Origin: Chimonanthus salicifolius
Lineage: Eukaryota > Streptophyta > Magnoliopsida > Laurales > Calycanthaceae
Direction of reading: 5' to 3'
Assembly: GCA_013350335.1 (NCBI GenBank)
Contig: CM023534.1
Coordinates: 2,356,001-2,420,000 of the forward strand
DNA: 64,000 nucleotides
Shown: piece by piece, positions 24,260 through 35,699 of the stretch
Numbering within the stretch: the stretch's first letter is position 1
How the letters are laid out: every line of letters begins with the position of its first letter
The notes under the pieces: generated by a model
The model's database searches: none
Told to the model about the DNA's origin: nothing
What the model saw: only the letters and a program-made list of their open reading frames with translations
Program-made: the position numbers and the translations under genes

Positions 24260-25515
24260 ATTTTACTTACTAGGTCCAATGTTTATTTTGTCAAAAATAA
24301 TATTTTTATTTTATTTTATACTTTTCATTTTATTACAATAAATTAATAAAAAAAAATAAAATTTATAACTTCATCTTGATAAAAGCACCATGTACATGAG
24401 TGTGTTCATCTGTCCAGAATATGCCCGAGTCCCGCCTAACTTTGTTTTAAATAAATGGGTTTAAATAAGATTTTTGTTTGATGGTTGAGACTCCCCCTTT
24501 TACTTAAAACTCATTAAGGTCCACTTATTTTTTTAATGTTATATCACAAGGTTGTAGATGATATCTTTTTATTTTTTATTTTATAAATTAAAAATCTAAC
24601 AACTCAATCTTAATGGTTAAAGTCATTGAGCTTTGAATCTTTATAAAGATATTTTTAAATTTTGTCAATTAAGATCAAATAGTTAGAAATGGAACTTTAA
24701 ATTGAAATTTTAACTGTTCATAATTCTTTAATTACGCTATCAATCTGTACGGTTAAAATTTTCAGATCACAAATTTAAAAAAAAAAAAAAAACCGTGATG
24801 GGTGCAAAATATATGGTTTTTAAATGGATGGCTTGGGCTGCTTTTGAAAGCTCCACTTGAACTCGGCCAGTTAACATGCCTAAGTGTATTAAGGCTCAAT
24901 CAACTAATAGCACTCTTTGAAGGAGACTAGTATTAACATTTATAGAGAGAGATTTCTCACAATAAAAAGATAATTGTCATGTATATATTTTTGTGAAAAG
25001 GTGATCATAAACTATACCGAATTATTTTACAAATAAATTAATAATTGACACTGTCAATGATGGGTCCAAAAACCAGTAATTATTAAAAATGTAATTCAGT
25101 CACTCCTGATCAAATTTGAATTACACCATGCCCTATTTATATCAAATTTGACATGATGAAGTCCCACTAATTTACACTACTTTCAAATCAAATTGATATT
25201 CGTTTCTATCTAATGCCATTAATTGGCTATGAAGATCACCTTCCATGCATCAGTACCAGATGGTTTAAGGACCACAACTTGATGGGCAAAAGAAGCAAAT
25301 GGTAAATACTCAATAAGAACTCGAGAAAGGTTGATGTTACGGAAAAAAAACTTTCTTTATGAATCGGTTTTGAGGCGGTTCGCGTTCTAACACTTCTCTA
25401 AGTCATTTTATATAGTTACTTATTCAATGTGTAGAATTGAAAGGATTTCACATGCTTTAAAGACTAATCGAGTTAAAATATCTCTATTTAAATGCAAATA
25501 ATCAAACCCCTAAAT
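24260..25515. other. Non-coding, AT-rich
   Basis: No gene seen. It lies upstream of the minus-strand NIMIN gene. Confidence 0.45.
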
Positions 25516-25519
25516 ATAT

Positions 25520-25903
25520 GGTAGTAATCCTCCTACAGACATTTTGTGTAACGAGACACGGAATTTAGAGTATGGTCCATTTTACCCTTCACTGCTTTAC
25601 GAAAGCAGTGAAAAAAAAAATTCAATGATCTGATCAGTGAGCTTGTCAGTTATCCAATTTATTGTTCTTTATTAAAAAATAGTTTCATTTAGATAAATTT
25701 TAGTGAGTCGGTCAGTGATCCGATGAGTTGGTTAGTGAGCTGATTTATACTCCTAGTAGCAGAGTCAGTGATCCAGTCAATGATTTGGTCAATAATCAAG
25801 CGAATTAATTCGAAGAATTTGACAAATCAGTTCGAAGGACAAAATAATCAATATAATAAAACCCATTTCATATTATACAAGATGCCGTGGGTAGATCGCT
25901 AGG
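25520..25903. mobile_element. MITE, GGGTAGCGATC family, copy 1
   Basis: The left end GGTAGTAATCCTCC...ATTTTGTGTAACGAGAC and the right end ATACAAGATGCCGTGG...GATCGCTA match the terminal repeats of the better kept copies at 33417 and 55616. The interior has a 25-bp hairpin around 25591-25615 (TTCACTGCTTT / AAAGCAGTGAA). No target duplication was found, and the ends are decayed. Confidence 0.55.
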
Positions 25904-25970
25904 GCCAAAACAATTGATTATAAAAAAAAACTGCATAATGGCCAAGGGAGTACAGACTCATGTGCAACCG

Positions 25971-26086
25971 ACGTGGATGCAGTCTTTAATTTAAGGGAAG
26001 GTAGAAAAACGCGTGACATCACTCTCTGGATGGGCAGCGTCAAAGAGTTCCCTGGAATCTGCAGCCTGACGTGGAACGACTGACGT
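25971..26086 (-). promoter_or_regulatory. TGACG-rich module upstream of the minus-strand NIMIN gene
   Basis: TGACATCA at 26014, TGACGTGG at 26067 and TGACGTTC at 26081, plus ACGTGG at 25971, lie within 116 bp, about 2.4 kb upstream of the gene at 23222-23617. TGACG is the core of as-1 elements bound by TGA bZIP factors, the partners of NPR1. Use in regulation is inferred. Confidence 0.35.
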
Positions 26087-26139
26087 TCTCTGCTGACAAC
26101 TGTGGATTCATGATGGAGTTGGGCTTTTGACATTACATG

Positions 26140-27510
26140 CCTTGTAGATTATTACACGTATACGAAGCCTATAAAGTGTTATTATTAATTAATAATTTAA
26201 ATTATATAATTATAATCTTTAAATTTTAATTTATATAATTATTTATTTTTAAAAATTTATTTATTTTTAAAAATTTAAAGTCAAGAGATAAAATGATCAA
26301 ATAGAAGTTAATTAATTTTTTTTTAAGATCAAGGTCTTTTAAAGCGCTGACCAATCTATACAATATATACAAAATATAAATTTAATTTTATACACAATGT
26401 ACTCGTATGATTTTCTTTTATCTAACCCTCAACTACATAGACCCAAAGACCCTATCTTATTAAAAACTCTCAGTAGATAAATAATGTCAAAAACACTAGC
26501 GTGAAATGTAGTAAGACATACTTAGTGAGATATGTCATTAGATCAATTGTAGATTCTATAAATTTAGATTCATTTGATAGATGGTAATATGAATATAAAT
26601 ATGTAAAGTTTCACTATCAATTAATTAATTAACTTATATAATCTCGTCCTTTAAATTTTGATGAGTATGAACCATTGATATTTAAAAGTTTAAAATTAAA
26701 GAATATGATCATCAAATAGAAGGTGAAACTTCATTAAAGAACTATTTTATATAGTCCTCTTTACATCACACTCAACAAAATTTATCCAAAAAATCTTTCT
26801 TTTTTTTGGTGTTAGAGTAATGTTTTTCATTTTATTATATAATTTTTTGTATGCTTTAATTATAACTATGCATGTGCAAATCTTCCTACCAACACACATC
26901 GAGTAAAACTATGTAAAGTAGGGTGAGATAAAATTCAAATTCTATAAACTTTTTATTTCTGAGATGAATTCCTGGCCAATACACCAACCTAAAATTTTCA
27001 TTTGATGGTCATTAGAATTGTTTCTTTATAAAAGATCTGAATCCAATCCATCACAAATGTCATCTTTTAAAATAGTTACGAAACTGATAAAAAATAATAA
27101 TCACAATCCTTTGACTGTCACCGTCAAGAAGTAACTCAAGTCGAAAGAAAACTTAATAATAGCAAGAATAAGAATTAAACTTAAGCAAACTTAAACAAGA
27201 AAAAAAAGAGCTGTAAATAACCCTACGTCTGTTACATACAAACCTTTCAAAAAAAAAAAAAAACCAAGCAATGAATTAGGATAAAGAGAAAAAAAAAACG
27301 TTAGGAAAAATGTAAGAACGCGTTTGTAATTTGTAAATAAGGCAAGATAATTACATAGAGTAATGTTTCAGTTTATAAGCAGGTGAAAAACTGTCCCTTA
27401 TAATTCTATTTTGACATCAATTATATTTCATATATTGTTTTTATTGGTCATTTGATTCACACTCAAACACTTCTGACTCACTATCCATGCATTACTTTTC
27501 ATCAACTTGT
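26140..27510. other. Non-coding, very AT-rich
   Basis: No gene or bordered repeat was recognised, only homopolymer tracts and AT-rich words. Confidence 0.45.
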
Positions 27511-27514
27511 AAGG

Positions 27515-27690
27515 GTTGGTTTGACAGTTAAGAACTCCAATAACTTGTGAAAGATTCTGGATTCAAGTTTCACTCTCAACATATAAGGGTCACTCCCCTT
27601 AGTTTTATCCGATGTATGAGGATAGAGAAGTTTATACTTACCTCTAAGACTTAGTCAGGTGTTCTATGAGGCCTGGATATCTTGAACTTA
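27515..27690 (+). mobile_element. Possible tRNA-derived SINE of a second family
   Basis: TGGTTTGACAGTTAAGAAC resembles a polymerase III A box, and GGATTCAAGTTTC about 40 bp later a B box. A tail ending in a run of nine A follows at 27690. Only one copy is seen, so the call is weak. Confidence 0.35.
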
Positions 27691-28211
27691 AAAAAAAAAG
27701 TTAATTTTCATCACTTGAACTAAGTATATGTGTATAGGGAGGTATATACATGTCCTGAATGATTAGTTCGGTAAATTTTTCTACTGGTGAGACACTTGAA
27801 TACCTTCAATTATAAATAAAAAACTTCATTAATAAATAAATAAAAAATATATGAAATATAATCCTGTCCGGCTGGGCTGGATCCAAGCCCATTTACAGGC
27901 CTAATCCCATCCTCACGTCCATTATTCACACGTGAGTCATGTGTGTCCGATTTCACTTTTAAAAAAGGGGCTGGTGCTTAAAAAATTGTGGCTATGTCAC
28001 TATTTGGGTCCCATGGATTGACCACCAATGTATGACAACAATTGAAGACTTTGTGTAGTTGAAGGTCATGGTTAAATACTTTCCCTACTTTTCATATTTA
28101 ATGACGTGACTTCCTAAATGCCATATGATAAATATAAAGATAAAAGTGAAATGCATCAATCATTATGTGAAAACTTAGTATGTAATTTTAATGCAATTCT
28201 AGTTGAAAATC

Positions 28212-28730
28212 TATATGGTGTAGTTAAAGTGGTTGCCTCCCACTTCAGGAAATAGGAGGTTGTGAGTTCGAGCTTCACAGCCAAACCTTGATGTGCCCTA
28301 GGGGTAGTGGACTCATCTGTGAGTAGGGTGAAACTTGGGTCGGGTTTTAGCCCGAACCCACATGACCCAACTCGAAAATCATGCGGGTCGGGTTGAGAAG
28401 TCAGAAATCAACATTGAATTTGGGTCGAGTTAGGTGGAGAGATTTTTAAGTTAATCTGATCCGACCCAGTAAAAAGTAGGCTAAAGTAGGTTCAAATTAC
28501 GGGTCAGGGTCGGGTTGGGTTTCGTGTTGAGTTGAAATATACTTCGGGTCGGGTCGGGTTAAGACATCTGGGTCAAAAGTTTGAATCGAGTCTAGTTGGA
28601 TTCCATATATTAGTAACTTGGGTAGGATTGGATTTTAAAAAACCTGACCCTGACCTGGCCCGGCCCGATTTTAGCCTACTTGTGAGAGTCTTATGCTAGA
28701 TATCCCGTAGTTTGAAAAATACGAGCCTTA
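28212..28730 (+). mobile_element. tRNA-derived SINE (copy c), split by a hAT element
   Basis: The A box TGGTGTAGTTAAAGTGG (28216-28232) and the B box GTGAGTTCGAGCTTC (28262-28276) are in tRNA-like spacing. The body GTGCCCTAGGGGTAGTGG and the tail GTCTTATGCTAGATATCCCG flank an insertion at 28324-28678. The intact outer halves (28212-28323 and 28679-28730) match the other SINE copies. Confidence 0.7.
28324..28678. mobile_element. hAT element inserted in a SINE, GGGTCGGG family (355 bp)
   Basis: The left end TAGGGTGAAACTTGGGTCGG and the right end CCGATTTTAGCCTA are inverted repeats. The flanks TCTGTGAG and CTTGTGAG agree at 6 of 8 bases, which fits a decayed 8-bp target duplication. GGGTCGGGTT runs fill both subterminal regions. 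Confidence 0.7.
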
Positions 28731-28739
28731 TCAAATTAA

Positions 28740-30610
28740 TTAATGCAGTGATTATCTCATATATAAATAGGAGATAAGAATATCTAAGAGGTTGGGTTGG
28801 GTTGGGTTGAATTTGATGTGGGTGATAACCTAATAATGGATTTTCTATTTGATTTGACTCAGTTTTAATACAAATTTTATTTTATTCAAGAGGATCTGAC
28901 TCAATTTAATATGAATTTCTATAAAAAGTTCGAAAATATTAAAAGAAATGAAAAAAAAAATTAATTGAAAATAAAAGATAAAAAGATTTCCCTTCATGTT
29001 GAGTTATTAAGCTATAGAAAATTGAGGCTTACGCAATGATCCAAAACTAAACATTTTGACAACCAATCAAATAAGAAATTTAACCAAACAACAATATTGA
29101 GGCTTTAAAGTATTAAAAGATGAGTTAAATATAGTTGGATAAAATTAATTAAAATGCTTAAAATAGAATTCCATTATTCCATTGTTACAACTTTGTGAGA
29201 TAAATCACAAGAAATCACAACTTCATAAGAATCAAATTTTCAATAGTTTAAAATTATTTAAAGTTGGAACGCGAAAATGAGAGTGAAACTTTACTCACTT
29301 AGTATGTGTACTATTTTTTTATGCTTCAAAAAAAAAATATATCATTTATTTAATTTTTTTATAAACAACTTTCTCATCAGAGGACTCAGCTCGAATTCAA
29401 AATGGGTTGAGTCTATAGGATCCAATGGGCTAGTTAAGCAGGCCTTTGTTTATTACTTGACAGAATAAGGTAATATTTTTTAAGATAGTTAAAATCTATT
29501 AAATTGTAAAAGTTTTACATTAATAGGATCAGTGACTTTAATTAAGATAAGAATGATGTTGAAGTTATTTTAAATAACAATTTTTATCTAACATATTTTT
29601 AAATTCTTAAAAATAAATGCAGTTTTGAACATGTTAACTAATCCAAATTTATTAATACATGTTGCATGAAACTGTCCTATTTTTGGGGTTTGTACTGTAT
29701 TTTTAGGAGGTCTTTCCCTTCTTTGAATAAATAAAATTACTAAGTAAAATGAAAGTAATTTTTTTTTTTGCAATAATTAAAATCAAATTTAAAAAGAACA
29801 CCCTATTTCTTTGTTATAGATTAAAGACAGTGATGTCAAATCAATATTGGTACAACATTGACTCTCCAATAGAGCCTTTCTCACACTCGTCAAAATTGGT
29901 ATCTATCATTTTATTAAAAAAAAAAATGATAACATTCAAAGACTGGTTCACGGCCTTTGTATTTAGTGAAATTAAGATTAGGTGTTCTAAGAATTAAATA
30001 AAAATTAGGAATTGAAAATTCGTATGTAATGATTAAATGCAATTTGTTTAATCTAAATTAATGAAATCAAGAAACCGACACATGCATGGATTCTAATCTG
30101 ACTCAAATTAGAATAAAACGATAAAAAACCTTTTAATTAATTGATTTGGTCGTGCAATTGAATTTCAATCAAACTAATCGATAAATGAAAGAAATGAACA
30201 TTAGATTTTCACGATGCAAAGACAATCAATGTTAAGATGAAAATTAATTCAAACACAAACTTAAATTAAAATTTAAAAGAAATCCAAACAAGACTCACCA
30301 AAACTTGGAGAGGCCCAACAAGCAAATTTTGCTTCAGATTTTAGTCCAATGGCCGGCTTCCAAGTGGATTGATTATTTGATTTTTTTGTGGAATTAAAAA
30401 TAGAAAAATAAGGTAATATCTGCTGAAAAATCTGGGAGAAATAGGCATTAAATCTCAGCCATTGATTCAATTTATTGTTAAGCAAAACAGGCCCTAAAAC
30501 AAAGGCCCAGATCTGCTCAATCCTAGATCTCACGCTTAGGCTGATCTGCAGTAGTTTTCCAGCAACAAATTTCGGCTTTGTTACTGTTTTTGAAGCCCCA
30601 AAAGGCCAAA
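28740..30610. other. Non-coding, AT-rich
   Basis: No gene seen. The short frames here show no motif. Confidence 0.45.
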
Positions 30611-30629
30611 ATCGTCCACAATGATTTTG

Positions 30630-30722
30630 TGGCCTAGTGGTAAAGATACTTATTTTTCTTATGAATGTCTTGGGTTTGAATCTTGTTGATGGTTATTTTT
30701 CTAAGTATCTTTACCACTAGGC
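30630..30722 (+). repeat. tRNA-like head with an inverted A box (hairpin)
   Basis: TGGCCTAGTGGTAAAG (30630-30645, A-box-like) and TGGGTTTGAATCTT (30671-30684, B-box-like) are at tRNA spacing. The first arm, 21 bases at 30632-30652, returns as an exact reverse complement at 30702-30722. It is either a SINE head with a rearranged end or a short inverted repeat. Confidence 0.45.
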
Positions 30723-30729
30723 TGCACTA

Positions 30730-31750
30730 ACTTTCATATATTTTTTTTTTTCATGTCTACATTTATATATATTATTACACATAAGCGCTAGCATACACCG
30801 TTCCGTGGAAGTACAACCTGAAGAGTCAGTCACAACTATCATATGCGCGTGTACTTCTGATTCTGAAATGGTGATCGATGTCCTCTGTTGCATAGAGATA
30901 ATTTGGAATAAAAATGTCTGACTGAACGTACGAGGCACCCTGATCCAATAAAAGTTTTAGTAGGCGTACTAATGCAAATTCACAACTTTTGAGATATTTC
31001 TACACAAAAACCCAAATTATCAAAAAAATAATTGTGCACAAACATGTTATAGATCTATCTATATATAAATGAAGAATTTGATATATTTAAGATAACATTA
31101 CATTAAATATTATTCTCTTTCACAATTTCTATAATAAAATTATGTACAATTTATTTTTAATTTATGATTATCACTTAAAAGAAACTTTTACTGACTGCTC
31201 GAAGAGAGAAAATACCCTCTCATTGATGGGTTAGGAAACAGCTCTAGACATATTGAGATATTGATTTTTTTTTTTTTATAGAGAGTTACATATTTAGTAT
31301 TAGTTGAGACCAACATGATTGGTGGTATTGATGAATAATTTAATAAATGATATTAGTTCAATTATTATTTTTTGAATGAAGGGTAAGTATATTAATCACT
31401 CAAAAAAATAACAAGCTCAAGAATAATTAAAATCTCTTTCTTTCAATCACTATTAAAAATCAACAATTTATAATAATTAAATATCTTAGATCCAAAATTA
31501 TAAATTATCCATTATTCTTATCATTTTACCTTTTTAAATAAATATCTAGGGACCAAATTAAAATTTTAATAAATGAAAATGAAGCTTTGGATAGTCCGCA
31601 ATAATTTTGATAGATTAGATTGGTGGTTGCCATCAATCAAAGGAGCTGCCCAATATCAGGCCTACACGATGATTGGGTTACGGAAGGATGGATTGAAATG
31701 CAAGCAAAGTGGGCCCAATGGGCCAATCTCATCTTCAAATGGCGTAGAAA
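30730..31750. other. Non-coding, AT-rich
   Basis: No gene or clear repeat seen. Confidence 0.45.
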
Positions 31751-31760
31751 AGAAGTCAGG

Positions 31761-31818
31761 TGATGTCATGTTGAAGATATTAGGGGGTTGGGTTAGGCAT
31801 TACGTTTGGCCAATGACG
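31761..31818 (+). promoter_or_regulatory. TGACG-type module upstream of the second NIMIN gene
   Basis: TGATGTCA (31761-31768), TACGT (31800-31804) and TGACGTTA (31814-31821) lie within 61 bp, about 1.05 kb upstream of the gene at 32850. The role as an as-1-like site is inferred. Confidence 0.35.
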
Positions 31819-32726
31819 TTAGGTATTTGTCCTTCTCTTGGACATTTTTAGAAAGTTTAAATTAATTATCTATTTCGAATTAATTTATTAAAAAATTATT
31901 TATTTATTTTTAAATGTCAGTGGATAGTTTGACTGTTCAAATTATTATGGTTCGATAAAAATCAATAGAATATTTTAGTTCTAATTTAAAAATAGAAAGA
32001 ATATGTTAAGTTTCTGATATTGGGTTCTACCATCATGACATATTCTGAGCCTTTCCTTTTTTTTTGGTTATGGCCAGTTGGCCACACATTTAGGTCAAGT
32101 AGGTTGGAACCGTCCATTTCGAGCTTAATCCTTTCATTTTAGTGATTTTAGTTTTTCTTAATTTGTTTGTAAATTTATCTTAAATTCAATCATGAGACTT
32201 GATGAGTTATAAATTTGAAGTTCGAATTTTAAACTCTAAGGGGTTAACTTTGACGATCAAGATGTTCATCTCATGAAGCAGGGTTTTGAATATGATTCAC
32301 GCTAAACTCCAATGGGTCACGTCCCGTAAATTTAACCGGTGGGTAGATTAGGAGCCCAGGTATTTTTGAATTGTTTTAGTGATACTTGATAATTTTATCT
32401 ATTAATATTAAATGATTAGAAATAGAATTTAAGATTAAATTTGGTTCACTTTTAATTCAACAAATTTATTTTTAATTTATATCCGTTGATTTTTTCTATG
32501 TAATTGAAAAATAAAGATGTATTTTAAGTTTCTAAGATTATCTAAGAGAAAATGGTATTTTAAATAAATGAGCAGGGCTGAGAAGTTGAAATATTTCATA
32601 TTTGCACCTGCGTGTTCCTAAACATCAACCTTTATTCTTCCTTAGCCTACTGACTCACACATGCACAGGTAATTCAGAGAAATTCTAGTATACGATAAAG
32701 TGGTGTCAAACTTTTCTTTTCTCCTC

Positions 32727-32733
32727 TATAAAC
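32727..32733 (+). promoter_or_regulatory. TATA box of the second NIMIN gene
   Basis: TATAAAC in the context CTCCTCTATAAAC, 123 bp upstream of the start codon. The same CTCTATAAA core stands before the third gene. Confidence 0.6.
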
Positions 32734-32849
32734 AACCCCTTCTCCCGGCGGATTTGCATATGTTTTGCCACCGGGGAGAGGTTGAGAAAGATTACAGAGA
32801 CAAAGGTTAAATCGGGGGAGTTCTCTTACTCTCTCTGTCTCTCATATCC

Positions 32850-33188
32850 ATGGAAGGAGATAGAAAGAAGAGGGCTGCGTGCTTTTCTCAACAGGAAGAC
32901 GATGAAGAGGAGAAGATGGAGAAGTTCTTTGCACTTGTTAGAAGCATTCGAGCCACAAAAGAAGGTATGAAAACGAAAACTGAAACTGATGAATCAAAGA
33001 AGAAGAAGAAGAAAGCAAAGGAAGAGGGAACAGCTTGGACTCCTTCCTTTGAGTGGGAAGATTTCATGCAGGACATGAAAGGCCCGCTTATACTTTCCAA
33101 CCCTTCTAGGGGTTCTAAGAAAGAAGAAGAAGAAGAAGAAAGTGATCAAAATGCAAGGGTAGACCTTAACCTTTCACTCTCTCTCTAG
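32850..33188 (+). CDS. NIMIN2: NIM1/NPR1-interacting protein, NIMIN2-like (112 aa)
   Basis: This is a predicted nuclear adaptor that binds NPR1 and carries a co-repressor docking tail. It is a single-exon frame with a basic start (GDRKKRAA), acidic QEDDEEEKMEKFFALVRSIR (residues 15-34, DxFFK-like NPR1-binding region), a Lys-rich stretch (KKKKKKAKE, likely nuclear import), WTPSFEWEDF (about 64-73, EDF motif), a Glu run, and the very C-terminus VDLNLSLSL (an extended LxLxLxL EAR motif). The length fits family members of 100-140 residues. The start is the first ATG after a pyrimidine-rich leader with the context TCCATGG. It is the first of three same-strand paralogues 6-7 kb apart. A longer overlapping frame from 32782 is a shadow. 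Confidence 0.92.
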   Translation: MEGDRKKRAACFSQQEDDEEEKMEKFFALVRSIRATKEGMKTKTETDESKKKKKKAKEEGTAWTPSFEWEDFMQDMKGPLILSNPSRGSKKEEEEEESDQNARVDLNLSLSL

Positions 33189-33315
33189 TTAGTGTCAAAG
33201 GTTGATTGCTAAGGGGCAGTGACATTGGGATTTCAGTTGCCCTTTTGTATTTCCATTAACATTAAGATTGTGAGAAATGATATGGGATTTTGCCATTGTC
33301 AGTGTTGGGATTTTT

Positions 33316-33321
33316 AATAAA
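33316..33321 (+). terminator. Poly(A) signal of the second NIMIN gene
   Basis: AATAAA, 128 bp after the stop codon. Confidence 0.4.
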
Positions 33322-33416
33322 TAGAAACGTGGCTTTGTTGATGAGAAGTGGAATATACGCATCCACAAATCCGTGTATACATTCTGTATATAATAATATG
33401 TGTAGCATTAAAAGAG

Positions 33417-33874
33417 GGGTAGCGATCTTCCCACATGTATTTTGTGTAATCCGACACGAATTTTATTATATTGTCCATTTTGTCTTTCAAACCGGCTCGC
33501 CAAACCATTCGAATCAACTTACTAGATCACTGACTCTTTTACTGCAGTATAAATCGGCTCACTCACTGATCGACTCAATGAAATTTTTCTAAGTGAGACT
33601 GTTTTTTCATAAAAAACAACAGATCGGATTATTGAAAGTAAGATTATTTTTTCACACAATACATCAAATCGGATCACTGACTACCTCATTAAAATTTATC
33701 TAAGTGAGACTGTTTTTTCATACAGAATAACAAATAGGATCACTGAAATCAGATCACTGACTGGGTCAATGATTTTTTTTTAAAATGCTTTTGTACGGAA
33801 GTGGAAGGGTAAAATGGGCAATACCCTAAATTCCATGTTTCGTTACACAAAATGCACATGGAGGATCGCTACCC
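33417..33874. mobile_element. MITE, GGGTAGCGATC family, copy 2 (458 bp)
   Basis: The terminal repeats GGGTAGCGATCTTCCCACAT and ATGGAGGATCGCTACCC are near-perfect inverted copies. The flanking repeat TAAAAGAG (33409-33416 and 33875-33882) is exact over 8 bp. The next base pair would make 9 with one mismatch, so hAT or Mutator ancestry is open. The interior has repeats of GATCACTGACT and AAGTGAGACTGTTTTTTCAT. No protein is encoded. Confidence 0.8.
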
Positions 33875-33989
33875 TAAAAGAGATGTGAAATTTGACAAAT
33901 TACTGGGCATGCATGTGTTTTTTTTTTTAAAAAAAAAACCTAAGGTGACTAGGTTGTTGGGAAAGAAATCGTCTCACACATGAAGGGTA

Positions 33990-34745
33990 GCAATTCCTGA
34001 ATCAATTATTTTCTCATGTGTGTGAATGAAATATGAAAACAGTACGCAAACACAAAAGTGACGATCATGTTTTTCGTGGTTCAACAATATGCATATATCT
34101 CACGGGAGAAACTTTGAATCAATCTCCCACTATAAAAATGCGATTGCAAACAAACTCTCTTACACCAAAGAGGATAACAAACATCAAAAGTATACAACTC
34201 AAAGATAGTAAAAGAACAATCTCACGGAAGTGGTAGCACCATCATCTCTTCTAAAATCATATTTGGAGATATTTACTACCAAACTCTTTCTTGTATGCAC
34301 ATGAAGATTGCTTATCACTCTAAGTGAGGCTCTTTCTCTCTCTAAGGCTCTTTCTCTCTCTACACATCATGAGAGATTTCTCCACATCCAATTAGGCATC
34401 TCTACTACCATGGAGGCATTCATCATTCTAAAAAGGCATTTCCCATTTTCAATGAGGCATCCCTAATTCCTAAGAGGCATTTCTACTTCCGAAGTCCATG
34501 CATTTTGAGATACCAAAAGTCTCCTCCACTAAGGAGGCCCAACACAGGTCACATGTGTCTCACCCGATTAATCCTTTGGACATGCGTAAACTTTTCAATC
34601 CACACACATAAGATGTGGCCCTATAGAGTTGAACGTGAATCGAATAGAAGACCTTTGCTATCCAAGACAGGTTCTTGACTGTTAAACCAACCCCTCCTGA
34701 CGTGCCATGATTTTCCATGCTAGACACTAGTGTCGTAATCAATTC
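33990..34745 (-). mobile_element. Probable LTR-retrotransposon remnant with short tandem units
   Basis: The part TTTTTCGTGGTTCAACAAT...CTCCCACTATAAAAATG resembles sequence often seen next to plant retrotransposon LTRs. Near 34390-34495 words like AGGCATCTCTACTACC recur four to five times with drift, and AGGCTCTTTCTCTCTCT is doubled at 34327-34361. No pol domain or LTR pair was found. Confidence 0.35.
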
Positions 34746-34749
34746 TTCA

Positions 34750-35400
34750 AAATTTTGCTCAAACCAATTTGTAGTGCCATTAGTTCAACTATGATCGATC
34801 TGGCTTGGACAACTCTAATTCATTCTTGATTCTAATAGTAGGAATGTAAATGGGTTAGACTTATAAAATTTAAATAAATCTGAATTGTACATGGAAGATT
34901 GTAATCTGGATCCAATTTTGATTCAAATTCTTGCTACATGATCAAAATCTGAATCTACATTCAAATTCTCGTGTCTGAATTTGCATCCTTATCTGACTTA
35001 TGGTCTGAATTTGGATTGAATTTTAGATTTTCTCTTAATTTTTATACTATATTACTTATATTACATGCATCTACGCTTTATACATGTTATTTCACCTATC
35101 CTTTGGTTTTGGGATTAATGGGTTATGCATCTGAAACCTATTGGATATTAAACACAATATCTGGATTCAGATTTAAAATTTTAAACAAATTTAAATTGAG
35201 CATCCAAATCCATTTATTTTAAGTCTTAAGTTTCTAATTTTTTTAGACTAATGATATCTATTTACATCTGTGGATACAAGTTTGGGGCCTATGTTTCAAG
35301 TTCAAACTACGGTATTGCAGTCATTTAGTTCAAAGTGGGACTAATACATGTTTAAGTTTGTAGTTTGTAATTGATACCTATTATAGTGCATTAATTCATG
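34750..35400. other. Non-coding, AT-rich
   Basis: No gene seen. Degenerate GAATYTGRAT-like words suggest an old repeat. Confidence 0.4.
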
Positions 35401-35407
35401 GGAAGGT

Positions 35408-35455
35408 TCATTTTTACGCTGGGTATCTCGCGGTTTCTCACACATAAATTTCAAA
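35408..35455 (+). mobile_element. SINE 3' tail fragment (copy d)
   Basis: TTTTTACGCTGGGTATCTCG and CACACATAAATTTC match the tail of the 59205-59320 SINE copy. The head is missing. Confidence 0.5.
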
Positions 35456-35655
35456 AAAAAAGGTTCATTTAGTTTTTTTTTTTATCAAATTCATAGTTTG
35501 AGTTCATTGACTTGAATGAATTAATTTAATTTTTAATTAAATATAGTTTGACTCATTTTACTGAGCCATAAGCCTTGTTTAACTAATGTATTGATAGAAT
35601 TATTGGTACCCTCACTACCATCACATATCATGTGTCGACCTGGCCCAATCACAAG

Positions 35656-35667
35656 TGGTATCAGAGC
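35656..35667 (+). promoter_or_regulatory. Retrotransposon primer-binding site (tRNA-Met type)
   Basis: TGGTATCAGAGC is the classic plant LTR-retrotransposon primer-binding site, complementary to the 3' end of initiator tRNA-Met. The LTR upstream and the internal part downstream are not recognisable, so this is a remnant. Confidence 0.5.
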
Positions 35668-35699
35668 ACGGTTCAACATTCAGACTGTGTGGGCTCTTT

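Noticed and set aside
32782..32970. A 62-codon plus-strand frame overlapping the second NIMIN gene
   Set aside because: Out of frame with the conserved motifs. It ends inside the gene and shows no family pattern.
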